Below, one piece after another: positions 18,996-27,734 of a DNA stretch of 42,581 nt. The stretch is from Gammaproteobacteria bacterium (GTDB lineage Bacteria > Pseudomonadota > Gammaproteobacteria > Pseudomonadales > Azotimanducaceae): assembly GCA_021773555.1 (NCBI GenBank), contig JAJFKA010000001.1, positions 1-42,581 on the forward strand. Reading direction: 5' to 3'. Below the pieces are notes generated by a model. The model saw only the letters and a program-made list of their open reading frames with translations, had not been told where the DNA came from and did no database searches. The position numbers and the translations under genes were made by a program. The stretch's first letter is position 1. Each line of letters begins with the position of its first letter.

Positions 18996-21710
18996 ATGAT
19001 CCGAAGGCTATTGTTGCTCGCCGCAGCTGTGGTGGCTCTGTCCAGTCAATCAGCCTATGGTCTGGGTCTGGGGAACCTCAATCTATCCTCTTCACTTAAT
19101 CAGGAATTCAATGCAGAAATTGAACTGACCAATCCAGCCGGGTTGGCCATCGAGGAAATCCTTCCTAATCTCGCCTCACAGGCCGATTTCAACAGGGTGG
19201 GGGTTGAACGTAATTACCTGTTAACCGATCTTCGTTTTAAAGTGGTCGAAAAAGATGGCGGTGTCATGGTCATCAAGGTCACCAGCAATCGTCCGATCAT
19301 AGAACCTTTCCTGAATTTTATTGTTGAAGTCCTCTGGCCAAATGGCCGCATTCTGCGCGAGTACACCGTGCTCCTGGATCCTCCCGAGTTTGGCCAGCGA
19401 GGTGTTGCACCGATTTCTACCAGTACGAGCGCTACCAGTCAGCAACGTAATACCGTGCAGCAGCAGACTGGACAACAAACACAATCCCGACGCCCCGTAC
19501 CTAAAACTCCCGTTCGAATAAGAGCAGAAGGCGAAGTCGTTGCTGACGAGTACGGTGTAACGGGTGCTGGCGACACGCTTTGGAAAATTGCCATGAAAGT
19601 CCGCCCGGACGGTGGCGTGTCGATTCAACAAACCATGCTGGCGTTGCAACGCGCTAATCCAGAAGCTTTTATAAACAACAATATCAATCTGCTGAAAGCC
19701 GGCCATGTTCTGCGTATTCCTGACCGGGATGAAATTCAACGGGACTCAGCGCGCGCGGCGGTTGCTGAGGTTCGTGCCCAGAACGACGAATTTGATAACT
19801 ATCGTTCAGGCAGCGTGGCTCAGCTTGATGCGACCAGACGAAGGACAGGCGCCTCAGGTTCTGCCGATAGCAATGACGATGGAGAACTAAAGTTGCTTGC
19901 CTCGGACACGAGTTCGGGCCAGCGAGCCGGAGACGGTGGGTCGAGAAATGAGGCATTGGAAAGTGAACTAGCGGTGGCCAGGGAAGACCTGGATCGGGCA
20001 CGGCGAGCTAATTCCGAGATTAATGTTCGTATGGATGACCTGGCCGGCCAGGTTGAAACTCTCAACGAAATAGTCAAATTGAAGGACGATCAATTGGCGG
20101 CCTTGCGTGCTCAGGTCCAGAAAATGCAAGAGTTGAGCGAGATGCCAGCGACGGACACGCCCGCCGAAGCGGAGCGTGGGGATGAAGGATCTCTGCTCAC
20201 GAATCCTTTTGTACTGGGTGCACTGGGTTTGCTTCTGGTGTTTGGTATTGCGGCTGCTTTGATATTACGAAGACGGCGACAACAGGATTCAGGGTTACAA
20301 ACCGATAGTTTTGTAGACGAGGCAATAGAAGAAGCAAGTGACCTGGAGGATAACTCAGCGGATGTTGAATTAGCACCCGAGGCGCAGGCAGATGACGAAG
20401 ACGAAGAGTTGGCGCCGCAAACCGCAGATGTCATTAGCGAAGCTGAAATTTATATCGCCTATGGGCGTTTTCCACAGGCGATCACATTCTTGCAGAATGC
20501 CATACAGGCAGAGCCTGAGAGGGCTGATATTCAGCTCAAGTTGTTGGAGGTATATGTCCAGACAGAAGATGCCACGGCGTTTAATCTGCAGTTTGAGCAG
20601 TTAAGAGCGCTAAACGACGAGGAAGCGACAGGGTCGGCAAGCGGATTGCAACAACAGATCCCCGGTGCATCGGAAAATGCCGAGGCTGCGATGGAGGCGA
20701 CAATCATCAGTTCAACCCCGATCGTCGCGATCGAAGCCGATGACGATGATGATGATTTGAGTTTTGATCTGGACGATCTTGACTCCGAAACCGAGACTGA
20801 TGATCTGGGTGAACTTGACATGGACGACACCCAGGAGATGGATCTGGAACTGGATGGCGACGGTGAGATCACGCTGGACCTGGACGATGACGACACCCTT
20901 GTACTGGATGGTGACGATGCTGGACTGGACCTCGATCTGGACCTCAGCGATGACCTTGATCTGGGCGACGCGGACGACGACAGCCTCGATCTGGGAGAAG
21001 ACAGCCTTGAGCTCGGAGGAGACAGCCTTGACCTCGGAGAGGACAGCCTTGAGCTGGAAGCAGACAGCCTTGATCTGGGAGACGACAACCTCGATGACAC
21101 CTTAAACCTCGAACTCGATGATGAACTCGACCTCGGCGACGGTGAAGTCGATCTGGATCTGGATCTGGGCGAGGATGACCTGGACCTGGACGACGATCTG
21201 GACCTGGGTGAGTCGCTCGAAGCGGACAGCCTTGAGCTGGGGGGAGACAGCCTTGACCTCGGAGAGGACAGCCTTGAGCTGGAAGCAGACAGCCTTGAGC
21301 TGGGGGAAGACAGCCTTGACCTCGGAGAGGACAGCCTTGAGCTGGAAGAAGACAGCCTTGAGTTGGACGATGATAGTCTGACGCTGGAAGACGACCTTGA
21401 TTTGGGTGATGACTCCCTCGATCTTGGCGATGATGATCTGGACCTGGACGAAGCCGAACTGGAACTGGATGCCGATGATCTGGATCTGGACAGCGATCTG
21501 GATCTTGGCGACGATGATCTGGATCTCGACGATGATGACCTCGGTGAGCTTAATCTGGATGAAGACGCGAGCAGTAAACTCGATTTAGCCAGGGCCTATA
21601 TAGACATGGGCGACAGTGATGGCGCGAGGACACTTTTGCAGGAGGTTGTGAGCGAAGGAACCGACAGTGAAATTACCGAAGCGAAGGAGCTCATCGAGAA
21701 ACTCGATTGA
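18996..21710 (+). CDS. fimV: FimV/HubP family polar landmark protein
   Basis: This 904-residue inner-membrane protein belongs to the family that marks the cell pole and supports type IV pili, flagella and chromosome positioning in Pseudomonas and Vibrio. In order it has: a signal peptide (1-22); the FimV N-terminal domain (to about 133); a LysM peptidoglycan-binding domain around 182-242; a coiled coil at about 318-380; one transmembrane helix at about 402-424 followed by RRRRQQ; a cytoplasmic TPR-like segment near 479-525; a very acidic repeat region at about 580-855 rich in DSLDLGE/DSLELEE heptads; and the conserved FimV C-terminal domain KLDLARAYIDMGDSDGARTLLQEVV. AAGGAG lies a few bases before the ATG. 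The acidic array is unusually regular at DNA level. Confidence 0.95.
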   Translation: MIRRLLLLAAAVVALSSQSAYGLGLGNLNLSSSLNQEFNAEIELTNPAGLAIEEILPNLASQADFNRVGVERNYLLTDLRFKVVEKDGGVMVIKVTSNRPIIEPFLNFIVEVLWPNGRILREYTVLLDPPEFGQRGVAPISTSTSATSQQRNTVQQQTGQQTQSRRPVPKTPVRIRAEGEVVADEYGVTGAGDTLWKIAMKVRPDGGVSIQQTMLALQRANPEAFINNNINLLKAGHVLRIPDRDEIQRDSARAAVAEVRAQNDEFDNYRSGSVAQLDATRRRTGASGSADSNDDGELKLLASDTSSGQRAGDGGSRNEALESELAVAREDLDRARRANSEINVRMDDLAGQVETLNEIVKLKDDQLAALRAQVQKMQELSEMPATDTPAEAERGDEGSLLTNPFVLGALGLLLVFGIAAALILRRRRQQDSGLQTDSFVDEAIEEASDLEDNSADVELAPEAQADDEDEELAPQTADVISEAEIYIAYGRFPQAITFLQNAIQAEPERADIQLKLLEVYVQTEDATAFNLQFEQLRALNDEEATGSASGLQQQIPGASENAEAAMEATIISSTPIVAIEADDDDDDLSFDLDDLDSETETDDLGELDMDDTQEMDLELDGDGEITLDLDDDDTLVLDGDDAGLDLDLDLSDDLDLGDADDDSLDLGEDSLELGGDSLDLGEDSLELEADSLDLGDDNLDDTLNLELDDELDLGDGEVDLDLDLGEDDLDLDDDLDLGESLEADSLELGGDSLDLGEDSLELEADSLELGEDSLDLGEDSLELEEDSLELDDDSLTLEDDLDLGDDSLDLGDDDLDLDEAELELDADDLDLDSDLDLGDDDLDLDDDDLGELNLDEDASSKLDLARAYIDMGDSDGARTLLQEVVSEGTDSEITEAKELIEKLD
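20979..21380 (+). repeat. 21-bp-period tandem repeat array within fimV
   Basis: Units of about 21 bp built on GACAGCCTTGA followed by GCTGGAAGAA or CCTCGGAGAG encode seven-residue blocks of the type DSLELEE or DSLDLGE. They occur in two clusters, 20979-21078 and about 21232-21380, separated by more degenerate DLDLDD-type sequence. A 56-bp stretch is exactly duplicated at 21018-21073 and 21243-21298, 225 bp apart and in frame. Such exact copies suggest recent expansion or gene conversion, and all changes seen keep the reading frame. Confidence 0.9.
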
Positions 21711-21747
21711 GGCGCAGATTGATGACTGACAGGCAACTACAGTCCCG

Positions 21748-22551
21748 TTGACCCGGATTGCACTCGGCGTTTCCTACACTGGCACGACCTTTCATGGCTG
21801 GCAATTCCAGAACGAAGCCTTAGCCACCGTCCAGGCGGATATTCAACGTGCATTGAGCCAGGTCGCAAACCACCCGGTGACGGTGACGTGCGCTGGAAGA
21901 ACCGATGCGGGTGTTCACGCGACAAATCAGGTGCTGCATTTCGACAGCGATTCGGACCGATCTTTAAAGGCCTGGATTCACGGCGCCAATGCCAACCTGT
22001 CACCTGATATTGCTGTCAACTGGGCACGACAGGTCGCTGAGTCATTTGATGCGAGGCACTCTGCCACGGGTCGTCGTTACTTATACCTGGTGTTCAACCA
22101 CAAGGTCAGATCAGGATTGTTAGCAGACCTTGTGACCCGGGATCATCGTCCTCTGAATGCGGATCGAATGCACCAGTCCGCACAGGCATTGACTGGTGAG
22201 CTGGATTTTTCGTCATTCCGCGCGGCCCATTGCCAGTCTCGCTCCCCCATGCGTAACGTTCGGCACCTGCGGGTGTTTCGGTCCGGTGAACTCGTCGTGT
22301 TGGACATCGCCGCAAACGCATTTCTGCACCACATGGTCAGAAATATTGCCGGCGTGTTACTCGACGTTGGCGCTGGTATCAAAAGTGTTGACTGGCCGGA
22401 AGATTTACTTAATCGACGTGACCGTACGCAGGGTGGTGTGACGGCACCGCCAAATGGTTTATTCCTGGTTCAGGTTGACTATCCAGACTACCCCGAGATC
22501 CCTGCTGGTCCGAGATTACCCCATTTGTTTCACGCCTTGCCTATTGTCTAA
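21748..22551 (+). CDS. truA: tRNA pseudouridine(38-40) synthase
   Basis: TruA (267 aa) isomerises uridines 38-40 of many tRNA anticodon arms to pseudouridine. The start RIALGVSYTGTTFHGWQ, the catalytic Asp in CAGRTDAGVHATNQV, and the AFLHHMVRNIAGVL segment identify the family. The reading frame has an in-frame stop at 21727, so the only normal start is TTG at 21748, which fits the family N-terminus. No clear ribosome-binding site precedes it. Instead a nine-codon frame beginning ATG at 21722 ends in a TGA that overlaps the TTG, so coupling to that mini-frame is possible. It sits between fimV and trpF, the usual pseudomonad order. Confidence 0.94.
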   Translation: MTRIALGVSYTGTTFHGWQFQNEALATVQADIQRALSQVANHPVTVTCAGRTDAGVHATNQVLHFDSDSDRSLKAWIHGANANLSPDIAVNWARQVAESFDARHSATGRRYLYLVFNHKVRSGLLADLVTRDHRPLNADRMHQSAQALTGELDFSSFRAAHCQSRSPMRNVRHLRVFRSGELVVLDIAANAFLHHMVRNIAGVLLDVGAGIKSVDWPEDLLNRRDRTQGGVTAPPNGLFLVQVDYPDYPEIPAGPRLPHLFHALPIV

Positions 22552-22612
22552 TTTCTCGTGTTAAACTCTGCGCGCCCTGGGATCCAGTGCTCGTTCCAAA
22601 GATAATCTGAAA

Positions 22613-23245
22613 ATGCGAACCAGAATCAAGATATGTGGCATCACTAATTTGATGGATGCTGAATTTGCCGTTGGGCAGGGAATTGACGCGCTCGGCTTTA
22701 ACCTGTACGCGGAAAGTCCACGCTTCATATCGCTGGCGCAGGCTGGCGATATTTCCAACCGGTTGCCCCCGTATATCAGTCGCGTGGCGTTGCTGGTGAA
22801 TGAGACTGAGCAGCAGGTTAGACAAGTAGTCGAGAGCGGTTTTTTTGATCTCCTGCAGTTTCACGGTGACGAGGACAACGATTTCTGCCGACAGTTTGGG
22901 ATGAGATTTATCAAAGTTCTCCGGGTAGAGGAACCATCCAAGCTAGGCGTGCAAGTCGCAACCTTTCCAGATAGTACCGGGGTGCTGCTCGATGCCTACA
23001 AACCAGGACAGTACGGTGGCACCGGTCAGGTATTGCCGTGGTCGGGGCTTGGTGCAATCGATCTGCCTTTAGTTTTGGCTGGAGGGTTGAATGCCGATAA
23101 TGTTGGACTGGCGATCAGTGAAGTAAAGCCATGGGCAGTCGATGTCAGCAGTGGTGTGGAGATGCGACCAGGAAGGAAGGATCATGGCATGATCTCGAGT
23201 TTTATTCGCGCCGTGAACGCGGCAGACACAATGAGTAATGGTTAA
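22613..23245 (+). CDS. trpF: Phosphoribosylanthranilate isomerase
   Basis: TrpF (210 aa) is a TIM-barrel enzyme converting phosphoribosylanthranilate to the ribulose-type intermediate CdRP, the third step of tryptophan synthesis. The general base Cys is in KICGIT near the N-terminus, the general acid Asp in VLLDAYKPGQYGGTG, and the phosphate-binding turns LAGGLNADNV and DVSSGVEMRPGRKD are intact. It stands as a separate gene rather than fused to trpC. It lies 61 bp after truA, with a weak candidate promoter in that gap (TTGCCT at 22537 and TTAAAC at 22561), and trpB starts 30 bp after its stop. trpE, trpD and trpC are not in the window. Confidence 0.96.
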   Translation: MRTRIKICGITNLMDAEFAVGQGIDALGFNLYAESPRFISLAQAGDISNRLPPYISRVALLVNETEQQVRQVVESGFFDLLQFHGDEDNDFCRQFGMRFIKVLRVEEPSKLGVQVATFPDSTGVLLDAYKPGQYGGTGQVLPWSGLGAIDLPLVLAGGLNADNVGLAISEVKPWAVDVSSGVEMRPGRKDHGMISSFIRAVNAADTMSNG

Positions 23246-23275
23246 AGACTTAAAACGAGTAAAGAAGGTCAAGTG

Positions 23276-24499
23276 ATGGACAAGTCAGGTATTAACGAAA
23301 ATCTCAAGTCCCAGCCGGATCTTTCCGGACACTTTGGCGTTTTTGGCGGCAAGTTTGTTTCAGAAATACTGATGCAGGCGCTTACTGAATTGGAGTCGGA
23401 ATACCGGCGACTTCAGCACGATAAGCAGTTTCAGGCAGAACTTAAAAGTGATCTCGAACACTACGTAGGGCGAAGTTCCCCGCTTTATTTCGCAGAACGT
23501 CTAACGAGTGAAGCCGGGGGCGCAAAGATATACCTGAAGCGGGAAGATTTGAACCACACAGGTGCCCATAAAATAAACAACTGTATCGGGCAGGCATTGC
23601 TCGCTAAATATATGGGTAAACCTCGTGTGATCGCTGAAACCGGTGCCGGTCAACATGGTGTTGCCTCGGCAACCGTCGCCGCACGATTCGGCCTGAGGTG
23701 CCAGGTGTACATGGGCAGTGAAGATATCGAGCGTCAGAGTCTGAATGTCTATCGTATGAAATTGCTGGGTGCCGAAGTGATACCGGTGACTTCCGGGTCC
23801 TGTACTCTCAAAGATGCGATGAGTGAGGCAATGCGGGATTGGGTGACCAATGTTGATGATACTCACTACATTATTGGCACGGTCGCTGGCCCCCACCCTT
23901 ATCCGATGCTGGTTCGGGATTTTCAGTCCGTCATTGGCGAGGAGACCCGGCTGCAGTTCGCGGAAATGCACGGTGGATTACCTGATGCTCTGGTGGCCTG
24001 CGTGGGGGGTGGGTCTAACGCCATGGGTTTGTTTTACCCATTTCTCGAGGATTCTTCGGTTCGTCTTATTGGGGTTGAAGCCGCGGGCCGGGGAATTAAC
24101 ACTGGAGAACATGCCGCGCCTCTGACAGCGGGCTCCATCGGTGTATTGCATGGTAACCGGACTTATCTGATGCAGGATGTTAATGGCCAGATAATTGAGA
24201 CCCATTCTGTTTCCGCAGGCCTCGACTATCCAGGTGTGGGACCAGAACATTCCTGGCTGAAAGATATTAACCGCGCGGAATATGTTGCTGTTACTGATGA
24301 ACAAGCATTGGCGGCTTTCCGTCAGTTAAATCTGCTGGAAGGTATCCTGCCTGCCCTGGAATCGGCGCATGCAGTTTTCCATGGCCTCGAACTGGCGCGA
24401 ACCATGGGCCAGGACCAGGCGATTGTCATCAACTTGTCGGGTCGTGGCGACAAGGATATCCCAACCATGGCAAAAATAGATGGAATTACGATTACCTGA
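23276..24499 (+). CDS. trpB: Tryptophan synthase beta chain
   Basis: The PLP-dependent beta subunit condenses indole with serine. It has 407 residues from the ATG at 23276, which lies 7 bp after AGAAGG; a GTG immediately before it at 23273 is only 4 bp away and less likely. The PLP lysine is K99 in HTGAHKINN, the catalytic Glu is in [11 protein letters not shown], and the phosphate cup is GGGSNAMG. The [10 protein letters not shown] and NLSGRGDKD motifs are in place. The start [13 protein letters not shown] is typical of the TrpB1 type. trpA follows after 6 bp, as expected for the alpha2beta2 complex. Confidence 0.97.
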   Translation: MDKSGINENLKSQPDLSGHFGVFGGKFVSEILMQALTELESEYRRLQHDKQFQAELKSDLEHYVGRSSPLYFAERLTSEAGGAKIYLKREDLNHTGAHKINNCIGQALLAKYMGKPRVIAETGAGQHGVASATVAARFGLRCQVYMGSEDIERQSLNVYRMKLLGAEVIPVTSGSCTLKDAMSEAMRDWVTNVDDTHYIIGTVAGPHPYPMLVRDFQSVIGEETRLQFAEMHGGLPDALVACVGGGSNAMGLFYPFLEDSSVRLIGVEAAGRGINTGEHAAPLTAGSIGVLHGNRTYLMQDVNGQIIETHSVSAGLDYPGVGPEHSWLKDINRAEYVAVTDEQALAAFRQLNLLEGILPALESAHAVFHGLELARTMGQDQAIVINLSGRGDKDIPTMAKIDGITIT

Positions 24500-24505
24500 G
24501 GAATT

Positions 24506-25303
24506 GTGTTGAGCAGGATAGCGAAGAAGCTTGAAGACCGATCGAAAAAAGCCCTGGTTGCGTACGTGGTTGCCGGTGATCCGTCCAGCGAGTTCACGGT
24601 CAAACTCATGCATAAGATGGTCGCCGCCGGTGTCGATGTCATCGAACTCGGCGTGCCATTTTCTGATCCCGAAGCAGAAGGACCGGTGATTCAGAGAGGA
24701 CATGAGCGCGCATTGAAAACCAATACATCACTTCGTGATGTGCTTGCAATGGTCAGTGCATTTAGAGAAGAAGATGATACGACTCCCATTGTTTTGATGG
24801 GATATTTGAATCCGATCGAAATTATGGGTTACGACGCCTTCTCTGAAAAAGCAGCCTCAGCAGGTGTGGATGGAACGATTATCGTCAACCTTCCGCCTGA
24901 GGAATCTGGCGCGCTGGGACCATGTTTGGAAGCTAGCGGCATCGATAGCGTTTACCTGTTAGCGCCAACGACAACTGATGAGCGGGCCTCGTATATAACG
25001 GAGCGCAGCAGGGGGTTTGTTTACTACGTTTCCCTCAAAGGTACCACGGGTGCTGCGACACTCGATGTTATTGATGTTTCCCTGAAAATGAATCGGTTTC
25101 GAAAAATTACCGAACTACCCGTCATCGTGGGGTTTGGTATTAAAGATGCAAATTCCGCTGCCAGAGTGGCTGAAATTTCCGATGGTGTGGCAGTTGGCGC
25201 GGCCATTGTCAGCCTGGTTGCGCAACATCTGGACTCGCCCGAAGACGCTTACCTGGACATCACCCGACTGCTCTCCGGCATGCGCCAGGCCATGGATGCC
25301 TGA
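24506..25303 (+). CDS. trpA: Tryptophan synthase alpha chain
   Basis: The alpha subunit (265 aa) cleaves indole-3-glycerol phosphate to indole, which is channelled to TrpB. The TIM barrel is complete: VIELGVPFSDP with the catalytic Glu (E47, equivalent to E. coli Glu49), the loop GYLNPIEIMGYDAF, Tyr in VYYVSLKGTTGA, and phosphate-binding IVGFGIKDA. The odd point is position 58: the second catalytic residue, Asp60 in E. coli (LADGP), is Glu here (EAEGP). The start is GTG at 24506 or possibly TTG at 24509; GAGGA at 24498-24502, which overlaps the trpB stop, favours the latter slightly by spacing. Unlike many relatives, accD does not follow. Confidence 0.96.
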   Translation: MLSRIAKKLEDRSKKALVAYVVAGDPSSEFTVKLMHKMVAAGVDVIELGVPFSDPEAEGPVIQRGHERALKTNTSLRDVLAMVSAFREEDDTTPIVLMGYLNPIEIMGYDAFSEKAASAGVDGTIIVNLPPEESGALGPCLEASGIDSVYLLAPTTTDERASYITERSRGFVYYVSLKGTTGAATLDVIDVSLKMNRFRKITELPVIVGFGIKDANSAARVAEISDGVAVGAAIVSLVAQHLDSPEDAYLDITRLLSGMRQAMDA

Positions 25304-25333
25304 CCAATCCTTTGCGCTGATGAGCAATCCGGA

Positions 25334-26599
25334 ATGAATCTGGAACAATGGCTCGCGAAGATTGAACAACTGCACCCGATTAAATGGGATCTCGGTCTTG
25401 AGCGGGTGGGCGAAGTGGCGAAACGATTGTCGGTCCAGCGTCCGGCCAAAATCTCGTTTCTGGTAGCGGGAACCAACGGCAAAGGATCGACTTGTGAGTA
25501 CCTCGAAGCTCTGTGTCTGAAGCAGGGGCTTCGTGTTGGTAAAACTACCTCACCGCACTTTCTGCACTTTAATGAGCGCATCGTGATCAACGGTGCACCT
25601 GTTGGAGATGAAGCGATCTGTTCTGCGTTCGAGGAGATTGATTCGATCCGTGGTGACATCAGCCTCAGTTATTTTGAGTTTGCCGCGCTCGCTGCGCTGC
25701 TCATATTCACGCGAGCGAGTCTGGATGTTGCCGTGGTCGAGGTCGGGTTAGGAGGGCGACTTGATGCGATGAATGTCATTGAGCCAGATGTTTCCATCAT
25801 CACGCAGATCGCGATGGACCACGAAGCCTGGCTCGGTAACACCCGGGATGCGATTGGACATGAAAAGGCAGGCATCATGAGAGCCGGCAAGATGTGTGTT
25901 GTCGCGGATCCTGATCCGCCTCAAAGCATAGCGATGAGCGCCCACGCAATCGGGACATCGGCGCTTTACCATGGCGAACACTTCTCGGCTACAAAGGACG
26001 CCTTCACCCTGACAGGTCGCGATGGAGAAATGGTTGAATTGCCCGATCTACCGGCCACAGCGCTGCCAGGGCAAAGTGCCCTGACTGCGTTGCAGGCACT
26101 CGAGTGTGTGGGCCTGCTGCCGGACCTGGTTGCAGTTCGCGAGGTTCTGAGTAATACACGTCTTGTAGGCAGGATGCAGTGGCTCGGTGGTCGTCCGCGG
26201 GTACTGCTGGATGTTGCACATAATCCAGCCGCAGCAACCTATCTGGCTCACTCGCTCAAATCACTGGAATTGGCCGGTCAGGTCCATGCGGTGGTCGGGA
26301 TGTATGCGGATAAGCATTACGGGGAAGTTTTCGCGATACTCAAAGACCATGTCTCTCATTGGTATCTGGCCGATATGGATGACCCGCGAGCGGCAAAATC
26401 AAAGGATCTGCAGGCCTGCTTATCAGTTCAAGGTGCGTTAGATGTTCGCACTTATGATAAAGTATCCAGCGCTTACAAGCGCGCTTTGCGGGCAGCCGCG
26501 TTGGAGGATCTGGTGTTGGTTTTTGGATCTTTCGTGGCCGTTGCCCAGGTGCTTGAAGTAGCAGGCAATCATTCAAACCAGATTAATAAAGCGGACTAA
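25334..26599 (+). CDS. folC: Bifunctional folylpolyglutamate / dihydrofolate synthase
   Basis: FolC (421 aa) adds glutamate to dihydropteroate and then further glutamates to tetrahydrofolate, using ATP. The Mur-ligase type P-loop GTNGKGST is at residues 46-53. Next come TSPHFLHFNERIVING, the second nucleotide/metal segment VVEVGLGGRLDAMNVI, the ITQIAMDHEAWLG motif with the metal-binding His, and the C-terminal DVAHNPAA. All catalytic motifs are present. It follows trpA by 30 bp; its stop is directly followed, with no gap, by the GTG of dedD. The GGA before the ATG is a weak ribosome-binding site, so translation may depend partly on trpA. Confidence 0.96.
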   Translation: MNLEQWLAKIEQLHPIKWDLGLERVGEVAKRLSVQRPAKISFLVAGTNGKGSTCEYLEALCLKQGLRVGKTTSPHFLHFNERIVINGAPVGDEAICSAFEEIDSIRGDISLSYFEFAALAALLIFTRASLDVAVVEVGLGGRLDAMNVIEPDVSIITQIAMDHEAWLGNTRDAIGHEKAGIMRAGKMCVVADPDPPQSIAMSAHAIGTSALYHGEHFSATKDAFTLTGRDGEMVELPDLPATALPGQSALTALQALECVGLLPDLVAVREVLSNTRLVGRMQWLGGRPRVLLDVAHNPAAATYLAHSLKSLELAGQVHAVVGMYADKHYGEVFAILKDHVSHWYLADMDDPRAAKSKDLQACLSVQGALDVRTYDKVSSAYKRALRAAALEDLVLVFGSFVAVAQVLEVAGNHSNQINKAD

Positions 26600-27151
26600 G
26601 TGGAAACAAGGCTGAAACAAAGAGTTGTTGGCGCGTTCCTCCTCACTGCAGTCGCTATCGTTATCCTGCCGGTGCTGCTTGATGGATCCGCAGAAGATCG
26701 GGCCAGGGTGACTGCCGTTATTCCAGATGCGCCAGGAATTGATCTCAAAAAAATTTCGATTCGCGATATCCGCGAGAAAATGGACCAGATGGAACGGGCC
26801 AGTGCCTCTCAATTGCCCATGGAGACGGTTGACGAGGACAGCTATGAGCAGTCCGGTGGGTTTCTTCTCGACGAAAACCAGTTACCTGTAAGCTGGAGTT
26901 TGCAACTAGGCAGTTTCAGGGATAAAGACAATGCCGTTAATCTGCGCGCGAAACTGCGCGAGGCGAACTACCATAGCTATATTCTTTACTCCAGGGTGAG
27001 CGAAGGCGAGACCTGGCGAGTGTTAGTCGGACCGATGGTGAAGAAAAGCGCGCTGCTTGAGCTTGCTGGGGAAATCGAGCGTAGTTTTGATCTTAAAGGC
27101 CAGGTCGTGCGCTATCGAGTTGAGGATGACTCTGGACAACTGGGTGGTTAG
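26600..27151 (+). CDS. dedD: SPOR domain protein, DedD type
   Basis: This 183-residue single-pass inner-membrane protein has a periplasmic SPOR domain, which binds denuded septal peptidoglycan; DedD in E. coli supports cell constriction. A short cytoplasmic N-terminus (METRLKQR) is followed by a transmembrane helix at about residues 9-27 and a low-complexity linker. The SPOR domain spans about residues 97-172 (SWSLQLGSFRDKDNAVNLRAKL...WRVLVGPMVKKSA). It starts with GTG at 26600, immediately after the folC stop. The folC-dedD-cvpA-purF order is the standard one in this class of bacteria and supports the name. Confidence 0.9.
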   Translation: METRLKQRVVGAFLLTAVAIVILPVLLDGSAEDRARVTAVIPDAPGIDLKKISIRDIREKMDQMERASASQLPMETVDEDSYEQSGGFLLDENQLPVSWSLQLGSFRDKDNAVNLRAKLREANYHSYILYSRVSEGETWRVLVGPMVKKSALLELAGEIERSFDLKGQVVRYRVEDDSGQLGG

Positions 27152-27198
27152 TTCAGTGCACGACAAGACGCTCCACCTGAATAGCGTGGTGTAATTAC

Positions 27199-27732
27199 TT
27201 GGAGGATTTTGCAGTTATTGATTGGATCCTGGTTGCTATCCTCGCCATTTCTACGCTGTTGAGTTTCGCCCGGGGATTTATCAAGGAAGCGCTGTCACTG
27301 GTTACCTGGTTCGCTGCAATCCTGATCGCACGATTGTTTGCGGGGCAGGTATCCACCCTACTTACGCCATATATTGAATTGCCCTCAATTCGAATCGGGG
27401 CTGCCTATTTGCTGCTGGTGGTCGGTACACTCATCGTCGGCGGGCTGATAAACCGGTTGTTGTGCGAACTGGTTAAAGTCACGGGCCTCGGGGGTATGGA
27501 TAAGTTTCTGGGTATGTTCTTCGGTGCCGGCAGGGGTATGCTGGTGGTGTTGCTGGTGGTTGCGGGTTTGCACTACCTTGCGCCGGTGGAAAATGATACG
27601 TGGTGGACGGAGTCCAAACTGGCGCCCGTCGTGATTGGTTTTCTCGAAAAGTACGGTCCAGGGCTGTGGGAGCAGGGCGGTGAGATGATCGAGGCGACAA
27701 TGGGTGATAAAGAACAATCAAAGGTGATCTGA
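27199..27732 (+). CDS. cvpA: CvpA family inner-membrane protein
   Basis: CvpA (177 aa as drawn) is an integral membrane protein, first linked to colicin V production; its exact role is unsettled but it often precedes purF. Four hydrophobic segments are visible: about 7-23, 28-46, 66-84 and 100-125. VIDWILVAILAISTLLSFARGFIKEALSL matches the family N-terminus in sense and spacing. The start is uncertain. The only standard initiator is TTG at 27199, but the best Shine-Dalgarno (GGAGGA at 27201-27206) lies inside the frame just after it, which would favour initiation about ten residues on the sequence at 27214-27219, where only GTT and ATT codons exist. Confidence 0.88.
   Translation: MEDFAVIDWILVAILAISTLLSFARGFIKEALSLVTWFAAILIARLFAGQVSTLLTPYIELPSIRIGAAYLLLVVGTLIVGGLINRLLCELVKVTGLGGMDKFLGMFFGAGRGMLVVLLVVAGLHYLAPVENDTWWTESKLAPVVIGFLEKYGPGLWEQGGEMIEATMGDKEQSKVI
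27201..27206 (+). promoter_or_regulatory. Shine-Dalgarno sequence that questions the cvpA start
   Basis: GGAGGA is the strongest ribosome-binding match near cvpA but begins on the last base of the TTG at 27199. At normal spacing it points to ATT at 27217 (10 bp) or GTT at 27214 (7 bp) in the cvpA frame; ATT is a known rare initiator, as in infC. The protein would then begin directly at I-D-W, slightly shorter than relatives. Confidence 0.4.
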
Positions 27733-27734
27733 GC

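Noticed and set aside
20531-21100. A Ser/Arg-rich 189-codon minus-strand frame and Trp/Thr-rich plus-strand frames over the fimV repeats
   Set aside because: They are direct out-of-frame readings of the Asp/Leu/Glu repeat codons in fimV.
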